Assembly (NCBI GenBank): GCA_021776735.1
Contig: JAJFFH010000065.1
Location: forward strand, 1 to 43,709
DNA length: 43,709 nucleotides
Source: Planctomycetota bacterium
GTDB lineage: Bacteria > Planctomycetota > PLA2
Direction of reading: 5' to 3'
The translations under genes and the position numbers were made by a program. This document shows positions 1 through 8,500 of the stretch, one piece after another (positions within the stretch are counted from its first letter, which is position 1; every line of letters starts with the position of its first letter). A model generated the notes under the pieces. The model was not told the DNA's origin, did not search any database, and saw only the letters and a program-made list of their open reading frames with translations.

Positions 1-15
1 GGCGTCGATTCTCGA

Positions 16-55
16 TCGACCCGCGACGGAGTCGCGACCCGACCCCGACCCCGCC
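16..55. repeat. Partial copy of the GTCGCGACCCGACCCC repeat
   Basis: The first bases of the window, around GTCGCGACCCGACCCCGACC, match the C-rich tail of the repeats near 33835-33866 and 33945-33993. It appears to be the end of another copy, or a solitary tail. The rest of 1-132 is C-rich, and I see no gene in it. Confidence 0.5.
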
Positions 56-132
56 AACCGCGCCCCCGCCCCCCCATTGCGCCGCCGCCCGGTAACCTCC
101 GCCCGCCGGCGGACGTTTACAGGGGTGAATCC

Positions 133-318
133 ATGCTCACCCTTGTTCTTGTCGTGCTTGTTTTGGCCGCTGCGCAGCTTTTTTGCGCGCGCGCGGTGCG
201 GCAAGGCGACGACCGGCTGATGCGGCCGGCCGACGATCTATCGCCGGAGGACATCGACCGCTGGCTCGATCTGATTGTGACCTTTGATTTACCCAGCAAT
301 CCCAAACGCGTGCCATGA
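133..318 (+). CDS. Small membrane-anchored hypothetical protein (61 aa)
   Basis: I do not recognise this protein. It begins with a strongly hydrophobic stretch (about residues 2-16, MLTLVLVVLVLAAAQLF) that would act as a membrane anchor or uncleaved signal. A short polar tail with DLSPEDIDRW follows. A purine-rich AGGGGTGA lies a few bases upstream of the ATG and could be the ribosome site. It ends six bases before the next exported protein on the same strand, so the two may be co-transcribed. Its small size means a chance ORF cannot be excluded, but the hydrophobic-then-polar layout favours a real small membrane protein. Confidence 0.5.
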   Translation: MLTLVLVVLVLAAAQLFCARAVRQGDDRLMRPADDLSPEDIDRWLDLIVTFDLPSNPKRVP

Positions 319-324
319 TCCGGC

Positions 325-798
325 ATGCGCTCGATGTCGATCGCCCTCGGCGCCGCTGCTCTGGCGGGCGCCCTCGCTTGTCTCACATTCGCCGAACGGC
401 CTGACGCGAGTCCCGCGAACCTCGCCAAGACCGCCACCCACACGGTCATCGGCAAGGTGAAGCGCATCTACGAGCGCCGATCGCGGCGCGGCAAGTGGAG
501 CTACACCGACTATGTCGCCGAGGTCGTGATCGAAGAGCCCGAAAAGCCCAAAGATCCCAAGAAGGGCGATCTCAAGGCGGGTGGCCTCGTCTATGTCCGC
601 TACTGGCGCCGCCACTGGATCGCGCGCAACGCGCCACCGCCGTCCACGGGCGGCCATCGCGGCCTGCCGAAGGAAGGCGAACGGTTGCGGATCCATCTGC
701 TGCGCAACACTCCCGACGGATTCGGGCCCAACACGGATGGCGGCTACAACGTCGTCGGGCCCAATGGCTTCGAGCGAATCAAGAAGGAAAAAAGCTAA
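325..798 (+). CDS. Exported hypothetical protein (157 aa)
   Basis: No family is recognised. Residues 1-23 (MRSMSIALGAAALAGALACL) look like a signal peptide, and a cysteine at about residue 19 would also allow a lipoprotein reading. The mature part is basic and rich in Arg/Lys/Gly, with a predicted beta character (THTVIGKVKRIYE, YVAEVVIEE). A second in-frame ATG nine bases downstream is an alternative start. The TAA stop is contained in a copy of the dispersed 17-base repeat (794-810): the repeat's GCTAACGG supplies the stop codon. It probably shares a transcript with the 61-aa protein upstream. Confidence 0.7.
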   Translation: MRSMSIALGAAALAGALACLTFAERPDASPANLAKTATHTVIGKVKRIYERRSRRGKWSYTDYVAEVVIEEPEKPKDPKKGDLKAGGLVYVRYWRRHWIARNAPPPSTGGHRGLPKEGERLRIHLLRNTPDGFGPNTDGGYNVVGPNGFERIKKEKS

Positions 799-810
799 CG
801 GACGGCGATA
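794..810 (+). repeat. Dispersed 17-base repeat, copy 1 (forms a stop codon)
   Basis: Reads GCTAACGGACGGCGATA and matches the consensus GCNNACGGACGGCGATG at all but the last base. Its TAA is the stop codon of the preceding gene. Confidence 0.85.
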
Positions 811-829
811 CCCGCACGCCGGTCCTCAA

Positions 830-1282
830 CTACTCCAGATCCTTGGCCATTCTCTGGCCGCCCGGACCCGTGTCAGTGACCTTGTAGCCCAGCCGCTCGT
901 ATAGCCGGATGGCGCCCTGGTTGTGGCTAAACATCGACAGCAGGATTCTCGTTTCGCCGAGGCGTCGGGCTTCGTCTTCCAGCCAATGCATCGCCGTCCG
1001 TCCGCGACCCTTTCCGCGTTCGTCCTCCTTGACCTGAATGTCGAACAGGAACAGGGCGCCGTGTGCCTGCCCGCACCAGAGGTAGCCCGCGCCGTCCGGG
1101 AGGTTGCAGAACCGGTGGCCCGGCGTGGCGCGACCTTGCGGCAAGAGAGTGGCGACCTTCGCCCGGCTCAAGGTCAGCGTCTCTTCCGGCGTACGGTCGG
1201 TCGCGCGTGCGAGTTCGTCGCCGAAATGCGCTGTGGCCTTCTCGATGTAGGCGGCGAACTCCGCCTCGGTCATGTCCGTCAT
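830..1282 (-). CDS. GNAT-family N-acetyltransferase
   Basis: A 150-residue cytoplasmic acetyltransferase that should transfer an acetyl group from acetyl-CoA to an unknown amine. The acetyl-CoA pyrophosphate-binding motif A is seen as IQVKEDERGKGRGRTAMHWL (about residues 81-100), an R/Q-x-x-G-x-G/A loop. Motif B follows in LSMFSHNQGAIRLYERLGYK, with the N-x-x-A-x-x-x-Y pattern typical of GNATs. The length is normal. The start is 32 bases from that of a second GNAT gene on the other strand, so the two share a short divergent promoter region. A copy of the dispersed repeat lies inside motif A and encodes GRTAMH, so here the repeat sits close to a functional loop. Confidence 0.88.
   Translation of the reverse strand: MTDMTEAEFAAYIEKATAHFGDELARATDRTPEETLTLSRAKVATLLPQGRATPGHRFCNLPDGAGYLWCGQAHGALFLFDIQVKEDERGKGRGRTAMHWLEDEARRLGETRILLSMFSHNQGAIRLYERLGYKVTDTGPGGQRMAKDLE
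989..1005 (-). repeat. Dispersed 17-base repeat, copy 2 (inside GNAT gene)
   Basis: On the minus strand this reads GCGGACGGACGGCGATG. It is in the sense orientation of the acetyltransferase gene and encodes part of GRTAMH in the acetyl-CoA loop. Confidence 0.85.
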
Positions 1283-1314
1283 GGCCGGGGGCCACTGTAG
1301 TCCATAATGGTCCG

Positions 1315-1788
1315 ATGAGCGGCCAATTGACGGTTCGGCCGATGCGGGCCGAAGAGCAGGACGACGTGATCCGGCTCTGGTGGGAGACCTGCCTCGACAC
1401 CTACCACTTCATTCCCGCCGAGGCCGGCCGCACGCTCGAAGACGCGCGCAGCTACTTCACGTCCGCGATCGCGCCGCGCCACGATCTGTGGGTCGCGCTT
1501 GACAGCGGTGCACTCGCCGGGTTTCTTGCCATTCGCGAGGATTTCATCGACCGGCTCTATGTGCGTCCGGACGGACAGCGCCGTGGGGTGGGCGCAGCGC
1601 TTCTCGATCAGGCGCGCGCGTTGTCGCCCGAACGGCTGCAGCTGTACACGCACGTGCGCAATAAAAAAGCGCGGGCGTTCTACGAGAAGCACCGGTTTTT
1701 GGCCGTGAAGTTCGGCGAGAGTCCGCCGCCCGAGTGCGAGCCCGACGTGCTGTACGAATGGCGCCCCGCTCGCGACGCTAGCGCCTAG
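1315..1788 (+). CDS. GNAT-family N-acetyltransferase
   Basis: A 157-residue acetyltransferase. The N-terminus LTVRPMRAEEQDDVIRLW is the usual beta1-alpha1 of GNATs. The acetyl-CoA loop is LYVRPDGQRRGVGAALL (about residues 82-98, Q/R-x-x-G-x-G). The C-terminal VRNKKARAFYEKHRFL carries the conserved A-x-x-F-Y-E. The frame is open further upstream, but that part overlaps the divergent gene and is Arg/Pro-rich shadow sequence, so I chose the ATG at 1315. It is related in fold to the divergent GNAT but not a recent duplicate of it. The substrate is unknown. Confidence 0.88.
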   Translation: MSGQLTVRPMRAEEQDDVIRLWWETCLDTYHFIPAEAGRTLEDARSYFTSAIAPRHDLWVALDSGALAGFLAIREDFIDRLYVRPDGQRRGVGAALLDQARALSPERLQLYTHVRNKKARAFYEKHRFLAVKFGESPPPECEPDVLYEWRPARDASA

Positions 1789-1873
1789 CGCCTACCCGGC
1801 TCATGCGCCCCGTTCCCGCCACGGTGCAGATCGACGAGACGCTCGAACACGCGCTGGAGCGCCTGGACGCGGG

Positions 1874-3433
1874 CTACTCGCCAAACAGGGTCAGGTGGAT
1901 CGGCTGCTTGCCCTTGGCCAGGCCGTGGCCGACGTAGCCGCCGCCCGGGCTGCGTAGTGACAACTCGGAGACATCGCCGTCCGTATGCTTTTTGGCCGAG
2001 AAATCGATCGTCTGCTCCGGCAGCGTGTCCAGGAGGCGCGTCGCCGTCTTCATGACCTCGGCCACCTTGCTCTTGCTCGGCGCGCGTGCCTCGATGGCAC
2101 CCGGCGCCTCGAGCAGATAGCCATGCAGCAGTCGCGGCGCGAGTTGCAGCATCAGGTCGTGGGTCGCGAACAGTTCGACGCCGAGGATCTTGCCGTGCGA
2201 GAGCACCGCGAAGCCCGTCACCCGCGTGCTCGACTCCAGCGCGTCCATCAGCCTGCGAACCGTCCGCTCGTCTTTCTTCATCGCCTTGCGGAGGCTCTTG
2301 AGCACGTTGCTGCCCGACTTGCCGCGCGCGAGTTCTTGCACGGCCGCATACAGCGCCTGGTCGCGCGCCTTCGCCGAGAGCACGAGCTGGCGCGTCTTCG
2401 GACCGAGGATCAGGCCCAGCGGCACGAGGTGCTTGCTGCTGTTCGGCAGCTCCGTGGCATCGCCCCAGACCATCGGACCGTTCATCGCGCGGTCGCCGGC
2501 GACCACGGTGCTGCGACTAACGACGCGGATGCGCCCGCTCTTGTCGCGCAGGCCCGCGAGAACCTCGCCGAGCGGCGCCAACCGGCGCAGGCGCGAGTCG
2601 GCACTGGACAGATCCCAATGCACGAGATCCGGATCCACCGACGAGTCCTGGGCGACCCCGCGGTCCAGCGGGAGCGCGCGCAGGATCGGCGCGGTGGAGA
2701 AATCGACCGCGTGGTGGATCATCGCAAGGGCCGGGTACGGCGCGTCCTCGGCCTGGTACGGGCCGACAATCGACAAGAGAGCGCCGTTGCGCGGGGCGTA
2801 GGTCCGGTTCCCGATCGCGCGACGGGCCGCGACGCGCTCCCAGCCCCGCACCATCGCGTCGTCCTTTTCCTTGAGCACGAGGGCCTTCAGACTCAAGCGC
2901 TCGCTCCGCGGGAAGTAGCCGTCCACCCGCTGGTTCCAGACATCTCCGAACACGCGATCGCGCACCGGATACTGCAAGACCTCGACCGCGGAAAGCGTGG
3001 CCGGGCCATTCAGGGCAGGTGGGGGCTGGGCATCGAGTTGCGCCACGATAACGCGTCGGGGGGGGGCGGGGGCCGGCGTGTTGTCCGACGCCGCCCAGAC
3101 ACCGGCCAAGACGGTCACAAGCAGCGCCGCAGCGATGGCGATCGGCTGCGTCAGGGCGCGATGGACAATCGCCAACCGTGAGCTGACGCCGTGGGCCGAC
3201 AGCCAAGCCCGCGCCCGCGTCAGGGCACGTTCGCCCATTCGCGTCGACGGTGCACCGCCCTGCTCCGCCGCGTCCCACTCGCGCAGGCGATGGCGCAGCT
3301 TCTTGAACCGGGCCACCTCGCGCCGCAGCTCGGTGTCGCGCTTGGTCAGTTCTTCCACGCGCGCCACGTCGGCGTCGCGCAGTTCGCCGTCGACGTAGGC
3401 TGAAAGCAGTTCACGCATTTCGTCGCTGATCAT
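1874..3433 (-). CDS. Anti-sigma factor fused to an ARPP-1-like (DUF6569-like) exported domain
   Basis: A 519-residue membrane protein encoded six bases after an ECF sigma gene, so it is the likely cognate anti-sigma factor. Residues 1-55 (MISDEMRELLSAYVDGELRD...) look like an anti-sigma N-domain, but I see no zinc-binding H-x3-C-x2-C. A single membrane segment lies at about 97-114 (AIAAALLVTVLAGVW). The large outer part, about 150-470, resembles the ARPP-1 family, most clearly in GFAVLSHGKILGVELF followed by LAPRLLHGYLLEA. That assignment is from memory of the family pattern. Near the C-terminus the dispersed repeat adds KKHTDGDVSEL (about 483-493), apparently in a linker. The expected role is to hold the sigma factor at the membrane and release it in response to a signal sensed by the outer domain. 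Confidence 0.7.
   Translation of the reverse strand: MISDEMRELLSAYVDGELRDADVARVEELTKRDTELRREVARFKKLRHRLREWDAAEQGGAPSTRMGERALTRARAWLSAHGVSSRLAIVHRALTQPIAIAAALLVTVLAGVWAASDNTPAPAPPRRVIVAQLDAQPPPALNGPATLSAVEVLQYPVRDRVFGDVWNQRVDGYFPRSERLSLKALVLKEKDDAMVRGWERVAARRAIGNRTYAPRNGALLSIVGPYQAEDAPYPALAMIHHAVDFSTAPILRALPLDRGVAQDSSVDPDLVHWDLSSADSRLRRLAPLGEVLAGLRDKSGRIRVVSRSTVVAGDRAMNGPMVWGDATELPNSSKHLVPLGLILGPKTRQLVLSAKARDQALYAAVQELARGKSGSNVLKSLRKAMKKDERTVRRLMDALESSTRVTGFAVLSHGKILGVELFATHDLMLQLAPRLLHGYLLEAPGAIEARAPSKSKVAEVMKTATRLLDTLPEQTIDFSAKKHTDGDVSELSLRSPGGGYVGHGLAKGKQPIHLTLFGE
1972..1988 (-). repeat. Dispersed 17-base repeat, copy 3 (inside anti-sigma gene)
   Basis: On the minus strand this reads GCATACGGACGGCGATG. 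It is sense to the anti-sigma gene and encodes HTDGDV. The same peptide arises from copies in the flippase gene and, as QTDGDV, in dprA. Confidence 0.88.
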
Positions 3434-3439
3434 GGCCGA

Positions 3440-4045
3440 TTACCTCTGCACCTTGCCCTCGAACGGGGCGTCTGCGAACAAGGGCGAACGCTTGAGGATT
3501 TTCAGGAGCGACTTGCGCCCCCGATGAATCAGCACCTTCACCTCGTTGAGGCTCAGGTGCAAGACCTCGGCGATCTCCCTGTACTTCAATTCCTCGAGCT
3601 CGCGCAACACGATGACTTTGCGCTGCTGCACCGGCAGCTTCGCAATCGCCTCGCGCACGAGCCGCCGCTCCTCGCTGATCTCGGCCGCCGCCTCCGGCGA
3701 CCCCTGCCGCTCCTCCTCGGGGAATCCGTCCAGGACGGGGTTCTCGTACGACAAGAAGTCGGGCAGCGACTTGCGGTTCATGCGCCGCAGCGTGTCCAGG
3801 CACAGGTTGTTCAACACCTTGTAGAAGTAGGTCTTGAATTTCCCGGCCGGCTGGTACCGCGCCGCGTTGCGAAACATCTTGAAAAACAGCTCCTGCGAGA
3901 CGTCCTCGGCGATGTGTCGGTCGCGGAAAATGCGGTAGGCGAATCGATACGCCGCCCCCTTCCAGCCTTCGATAAATGCTTCGAAGGCTTTCACATCGCC
4001 CGCGGCCATGCGGGTCATCAGAGCTTCGCCGTCAGTCGCTCGCAC
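3440..4045 (-). CDS. ECF-type RNA polymerase sigma factor
   Basis: A 201-residue sigma-70 family protein. Region 2 is AYRFAYRIFRDRHIAEDVSQELFFKMFRN (about residues 31-60), with the D-A/V-E-D-x-x-Q-E core that binds core polymerase. Region 4 is KLPVQQRKVIVLRELEELKYREIAEVLHLSLNEVKVLIHRGRKSLLK in its usual place (given here by its start and end), a helix-turn-helix for the -35 element. The start is a GTG at 4045 with AAGGGTGAG just upstream. The gene is followed after six bases by its membrane anti-sigma partner. It is divergent from the NtrX-like regulator. The regulon is unknown. Confidence 0.93.
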   Translation of the reverse strand: MRATDGEALMTRMAAGDVKAFEAFIEGWKGAAYRFAYRIFRDRHIAEDVSQELFFKMFRNAARYQPAGKFKTYFYKVLNNLCLDTLRRMNRKSLPDFLSYENPVLDGFPEEERQGSPEAAAEISEERRLVREAIAKLPVQQRKVIVLRELEELKYREIAEVLHLSLNEVKVLIHRGRKSLLKILKRSPLFADAPFEGKVQR

Positions 4046-4169
4046 GTCTCACCCTTACCAAACGCATCCGATCCCGTCCTTGCTCGGCCCGGTCTTTGCC
4101 TTGGGTGGATTCCGCCTGATTTCAGACACATAGCCCGAAACAGGTGTCCTCTCCAGTGGACATAGTAGG
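4046..4169. promoter_or_regulatory. Divergent promoter region between ECF sigma and NtrX-like genes
   Basis: These 124 bases separate two divergent regulator operons and must hold both promoters. The only structure I can point to is an imperfect inverted repeat, TGTCC-N8-GGACA, at about 4145-4162, just before the response-regulator start. It might be an operator. No convincing -35/-10 or -24/-12 pair was recognised. Confidence 0.35.
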
Positions 4170-5549
4170 ATGCTTAAAGACGATATGAAGGCCCTCATCA
4201 TCGACGACGACCCCGGAGTTCGTGAAGCGCTCGCCATGACGCTGAAGAGCGGCAAGATTGATGCCGTTCTCGCCGAGGATGGCGACACGGGCCTCGCGGC
4301 GATCCGGGCACGCACCGATCTCGGACTGATCTTCCTCGACATCAAGATGCCCGGCAAGGACGGCATGGAGGTACTCGACGAGATCGTGGAGGCGCGTCCC
4401 GACCTGCCCGTGATCATGATCTCGGGGCACGGCACGATCGAGACCGCGGTGCTGGCGACCAAACAGGGCGCCTACGACTTCTTGCAAAAGCCGCTCGACC
4501 GCGACCGCGTGCTGGTTCTCGCGCGCAACGCCCTCAAACACGCGTCGCTGCACCGCGAGAACGTCGCCCTGAAACAACGCGACGCGGCACGCATTCTCGG
4601 CGGAAGCCGCGTGATCAAGGATCTGCTGGCGGCCATCGACCGCGTCGCCCCCACCCACGCGCGCGTGCTGATCACCGGCGAGAACGGCACCGGCAAGGAG
4701 CTCGTCGCACGGCGGCTGCACGACTTGAGCCCCGTCATGAAGGGTCCGTTTATCGACGTCAACTGCGCGGCGATCCCGAAAGACCTGCTCGAAAGCGAGC
4801 TGTTCGGACACGAAAAAGGATCGTTCACCGGCGCCCACGCGCAAAAAAAGGGCAAGTTCGAGCTGGCCAGCGGCGGCTCGTTGTTTCTCGACGAGATCGG
4901 CGACATGGATCTCGCAGCGCAGGCCAAGGTTCTCCGCGTGCTGGAGCAAAACCGGGTCGAGCGCGTCGGCGGCAACAAGCCCATCGAGGTCAACGTGCGC
5001 GTGATCGCCGCGACCAACAAGAACCTGCCCGAGGAGGTCGAGAACAGCAACTTCCGCGAGGATTTGTTTTACCGGCTCAACGTCGTCGAGCTGCGCTGCC
5101 CGCCCCTGCGCGAACGCCGCGAGGACGTACCGCTGCTGGCTGCAACGTTTCTGGCCGAGTCCGTGAGACGCAACGGCACGCCGCCGCGCGCCCTCGCACC
5201 CGACGCCTGCGACGAGCTGATGCGCGAGGACTGGCCCGGCAACGTCCGGCAGTTGCGTAACGTCACGGAACACTTGGCGATCCTCGCTCCGGACGAGATC
5301 ATCACCGCCCATGACGTGCGGCGGGTGCTCGGCAGCCAGAGCGCGCCGGCGACCGCGCCGGTCGATGATCCGTATCGCAGCGTCAAGACGTTCGAGGAGT
5401 TCAAGGACCGCGCGGAATGCGAGTTCCTCGAAAAGCGGCTGCAGGAAAACGGCTGGAACGTCAAGCGCACCGCCGAGCTGCTCGGGATGCAGCGCTCGAA
5501 CCTCTACAAGAAAATCGAGAAGTACAGCCTCAAAAAGCCGGGCAGGTAG
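4170..5549 (+). CDS. ntrX: Sigma-54-dependent response regulator, NtrX/NtrC type
   Basis: A 459-residue transcription activator with three domains. The receiver (1-120) has phosphoacceptor Asp57 in LIFLDIKMPG, an acidic triad IIDDD at the front and a Lys in LQKPLD. The AAA+ domain (about 145-375) has Walker A GENGTGKE near residue 170 and the sigma-54 contact loop as GSFTGAHAQ. GSLFLDEIGD serves as Walker B. The C-terminus is a Fis-type helix-turn-helix (NVKRTAELLGMQRSNLYKKI). It is followed three bases later by an NtrY-like histidine kinase, so the two form a two-component pair. The gene symbol is by analogy with NtrY-NtrX and the actual signal is unknown. An in-frame ATG at 4185 is an alternative start. 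Confidence 0.92.
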   Translation: MLKDDMKALIIDDDPGVREALAMTLKSGKIDAVLAEDGDTGLAAIRARTDLGLIFLDIKMPGKDGMEVLDEIVEARPDLPVIMISGHGTIETAVLATKQGAYDFLQKPLDRDRVLVLARNALKHASLHRENVALKQRDAARILGGSRVIKDLLAAIDRVAPTHARVLITGENGTGKELVARRLHDLSPVMKGPFIDVNCAAIPKDLLESELFGHEKGSFTGAHAQKKGKFELASGGSLFLDEIGDMDLAAQAKVLRVLEQNRVERVGGNKPIEVNVRVIAATNKNLPEEVENSNFREDLFYRLNVVELRCPPLRERREDVPLLAATFLAESVRRNGTPPRALAPDACDELMREDWPGNVRQLRNVTEHLAILAPDEIITAHDVRRVLGSQSAPATAPVDDPYRSVKTFEEFKDRAECEFLEKRLQENGWNVKRTAELLGMQRSNLYKKIEKYSLKKPGR

Positions 5550-5552
5550 AGC

Positions 5553-8500
5553 TTGCGCGGAGCGACGCCGGGAAACACTGGAATCCGCGGCAGGATCGTA
5601 CCGATTCCGGTCCTCGCGGTCTTGGGCCTCGCGATCGTGGCGGCGGCGTGGGCCTGGTTTTTCAGCGCACCGCCCACACCCGACGAGCAGTTCGCCCGCG
5701 CCCGCACGCTCTTGGAGCAGCGGTTCGAGAGCTGGCGCGGTCGCGTCGAACGCGCGGCGCAGCGTGTCGCCAAGACGGGGACGGAAGTCGGGCGGCGTCC
5801 GTTCGTCGAGGCACAGCGCATCGTGCGCGAGGAGTCGGTCGATGGCGTGGCGCTCCTCAAGCAAGATGGTCGCGCACACTTCTGGGCCGGCCGCACGTTC
5901 GAAATCGAAGACCCGGAGGTCGCCTTTTTCCACGCCGAGCTCGGCGTCTCCTCCCGCATCCTCGACCACCCCGCGCACCCGGTGCTCTACGGCTACATTG
6001 GCCGCGGCGACGCCATCGCCGTTGCGTTCCTGGCCTTCGACGAACGCTTCCCGAGCCGCCGCGCCCTCGGCGACGAAGTCCGCCGCGCAACCGGCCTGAC
6101 CGAAGTCCGTCTCGACTACGGCGCCGGCAACGTACCCATCCCGACCGGCGAGAAGTACCACGGCCGCGTGGTGATCGACGGCCTCTTGCACGGCATCCTC
6201 GTCGCTCCCGACGACGCGGCACGCGCCGAAGCGGAAACACGAACCCGCACCACCCGCCTCAAGGTCATCGGGTTCCTGCTCGCGCTTGTTGTAGCCCTCG
6301 GGCTATGGACAGCAAACGGACGGCGATGTCTTCCTGGCGCGGCGCTTGTCGTGACTCTTCGTCTGCTGCTTGCCTGGTGCGCCGGCAGTCTCGTGGCCAC
6401 ACCCGCCGCGTTCTTTCTCTCGGCCCTCGCGACCCTGGCCGTTGCCGCCCTGCTTCGCCCGCTCAAACTCACCGCGTTCGGCTTCGGCGCGCTTGCCGCG
6501 GCCATCGCGTACGGCCTTCACCGCGCCACCGGCCTACTGGCGATGCGAGCCGACCTGTTCGATCCGTTGCGCGTCTTGCCCGGAGCCGGTGCCGCGCTGC
6601 TCCTCGCCGGGTTCGCGTTCTTGTGCGTGGGCCTGTTCCTGGTCGCGCATGCGGGCACGCGTCAACGCCGCTGGGCATGGGTTCCGTTCGCGTGCATCGC
6701 CGTCGTGCAGCTTCCCTTCCATGGCCCGCTCCTCGCCACCATAGCCGCCCTCACAGCATTCGGTCTCGCGCGCGCTGCCACACGTCCCGAAAAGGGTGCC
6801 GTGATCTGTTTTTTGGCAGCACTCGCCGCCGTGCCGCTGCTCTATCCGGCGCATCGCGACGCGACGGACCGCGCGGTCGCCGGCGAGGCGCGCGCGCTGC
6901 TGAACCGGGCCGACGACGAAGCCGCCCGCGCGGCGCTTGAGGCGGCGGTCGCGCGCTTTTCGAGCGAAGAGCGCGACGTGCACGGATTGGTCGCGCAGAT
7001 TCTGGCGGAGGAGGGCCGGGACGCGAAGCACGCCGCGTTTCGGCTCTGGTCGGGTGCGGACTGGGACCCGGCGCGGCCGTGCGCGGTCCAGGTGTTCTCG
7101 CCCGACGGCGCGCTCGTGTCCGCGTTCGACTTCGACAGCCCGCCCGCACGCTGGTTGCCCGCGCCGCCCACCGCCTCCGACATGTCGGTGCGCGTCCTGC
7201 CCGGCCGGGGCGAGGGTGAGAGCATCCGCTTTTTCGTGCGCGACTTCGAGCTGCGGACGATCGGCGACGAGCGCCTCGTCGGGCGCGCGCGCTTCGCGAC
7301 CCCGGACCGGTGGGACATGCTCGTCTCGCCGCTTCGTCCGTCGATCTTTGGCGAGCCGCGCGACGTGCTCGTGCCGGGCACGGCGCCACCGCTCGCGTTC
7401 GCCGAGTTCAGGGCGACCGGCGATCCGCGGCCCCTGTCGAGTGCCGGACCCGCCCTTACGCTCTCGCGGCCGTCCGCAGCCGTGCTCGCCCGGGCCCGCG
7501 AGGACGGATTCGCGTCGCTGCGAGTGCAGACGCCCGGGCGCGAGGTGCGGCTTCTGGTGGTGCCGGGGCCCTACGGGTTTGGCGGCGTCGTGTTCGAACA
7601 GGGCCTCGTACGTCACGTCGGCTTCGTGCTCGCCCATGTCTTGTCGGTGTGCGCGCTGCTCGCGTTCCTGTACAGCCTGTTCGTTCTCGCGCAGCGCCGG
7701 GGCCGGCCGCAGCTCTTGTTTCGGCATCGGGTCGGGTTCGTCGTCATGTTGCTCACGCTGCCGCCCGTCGTGGTCCTCGCGCAGTATGTGACACGCGTCG
7801 AGGAGCAGCGCCACGAGGACACGGTGCAAGAGCGCCTGCGCCGGCGGCTCGATTTGGCCGAGGCGCTGTTGCGCGGTCGCACGACGTTGCCGGACGCGAA
7901 CTGGTGCGCCGACGTTGCCGCCGATCACTTCGTCGATATCAACGTCTACCGCGGCCAGGAGCTCCTCGCGACAAGCCGGCCCGGGGTCTGGGACACCGGC
8001 CTGCTCGGCCGACGGCTGGCCGCACCGGCCCAGGTCGCACTCGTGCTCGACCGCGGCGACGAGTTCGCGGGCACCGAGTTTTTCGGACACGACTCCAGCC
8101 TGCGCACCGCCTACCGGCGCGTGCCGATGTCGCTCGACCCGCAGCCCTTGATCCTGGCCGCGCCCGCGCTCGAGGATCGGCGCGCCCTGCAACGACGCGC
8201 AACCGAATCGCAGGCCGCGCTCCTTGCGCTGTACCTGCTCACCGCGACGCTGACGTCGTTTGTCGCGCTCACGCTGGGGCGTTCGCTCACCAAACCCGTG
8301 CAACGCCTCCAAGCAGCGACAACGCGAGTTGCGGCCGGGGATCTCGACGCGAAACTGCCCGAGGGACGCGACGACGAGTTCGGTGCGCTGATCCGCGCGT
8401 TCAACCGCATGACGGATGAGGTGCGCGAGGCACAGGATCTCCGCGTGCGAGCCGAGAAGGCGGCAGCGTGGCGGGAGATGGCCCGCCAGATCGCGCACGA

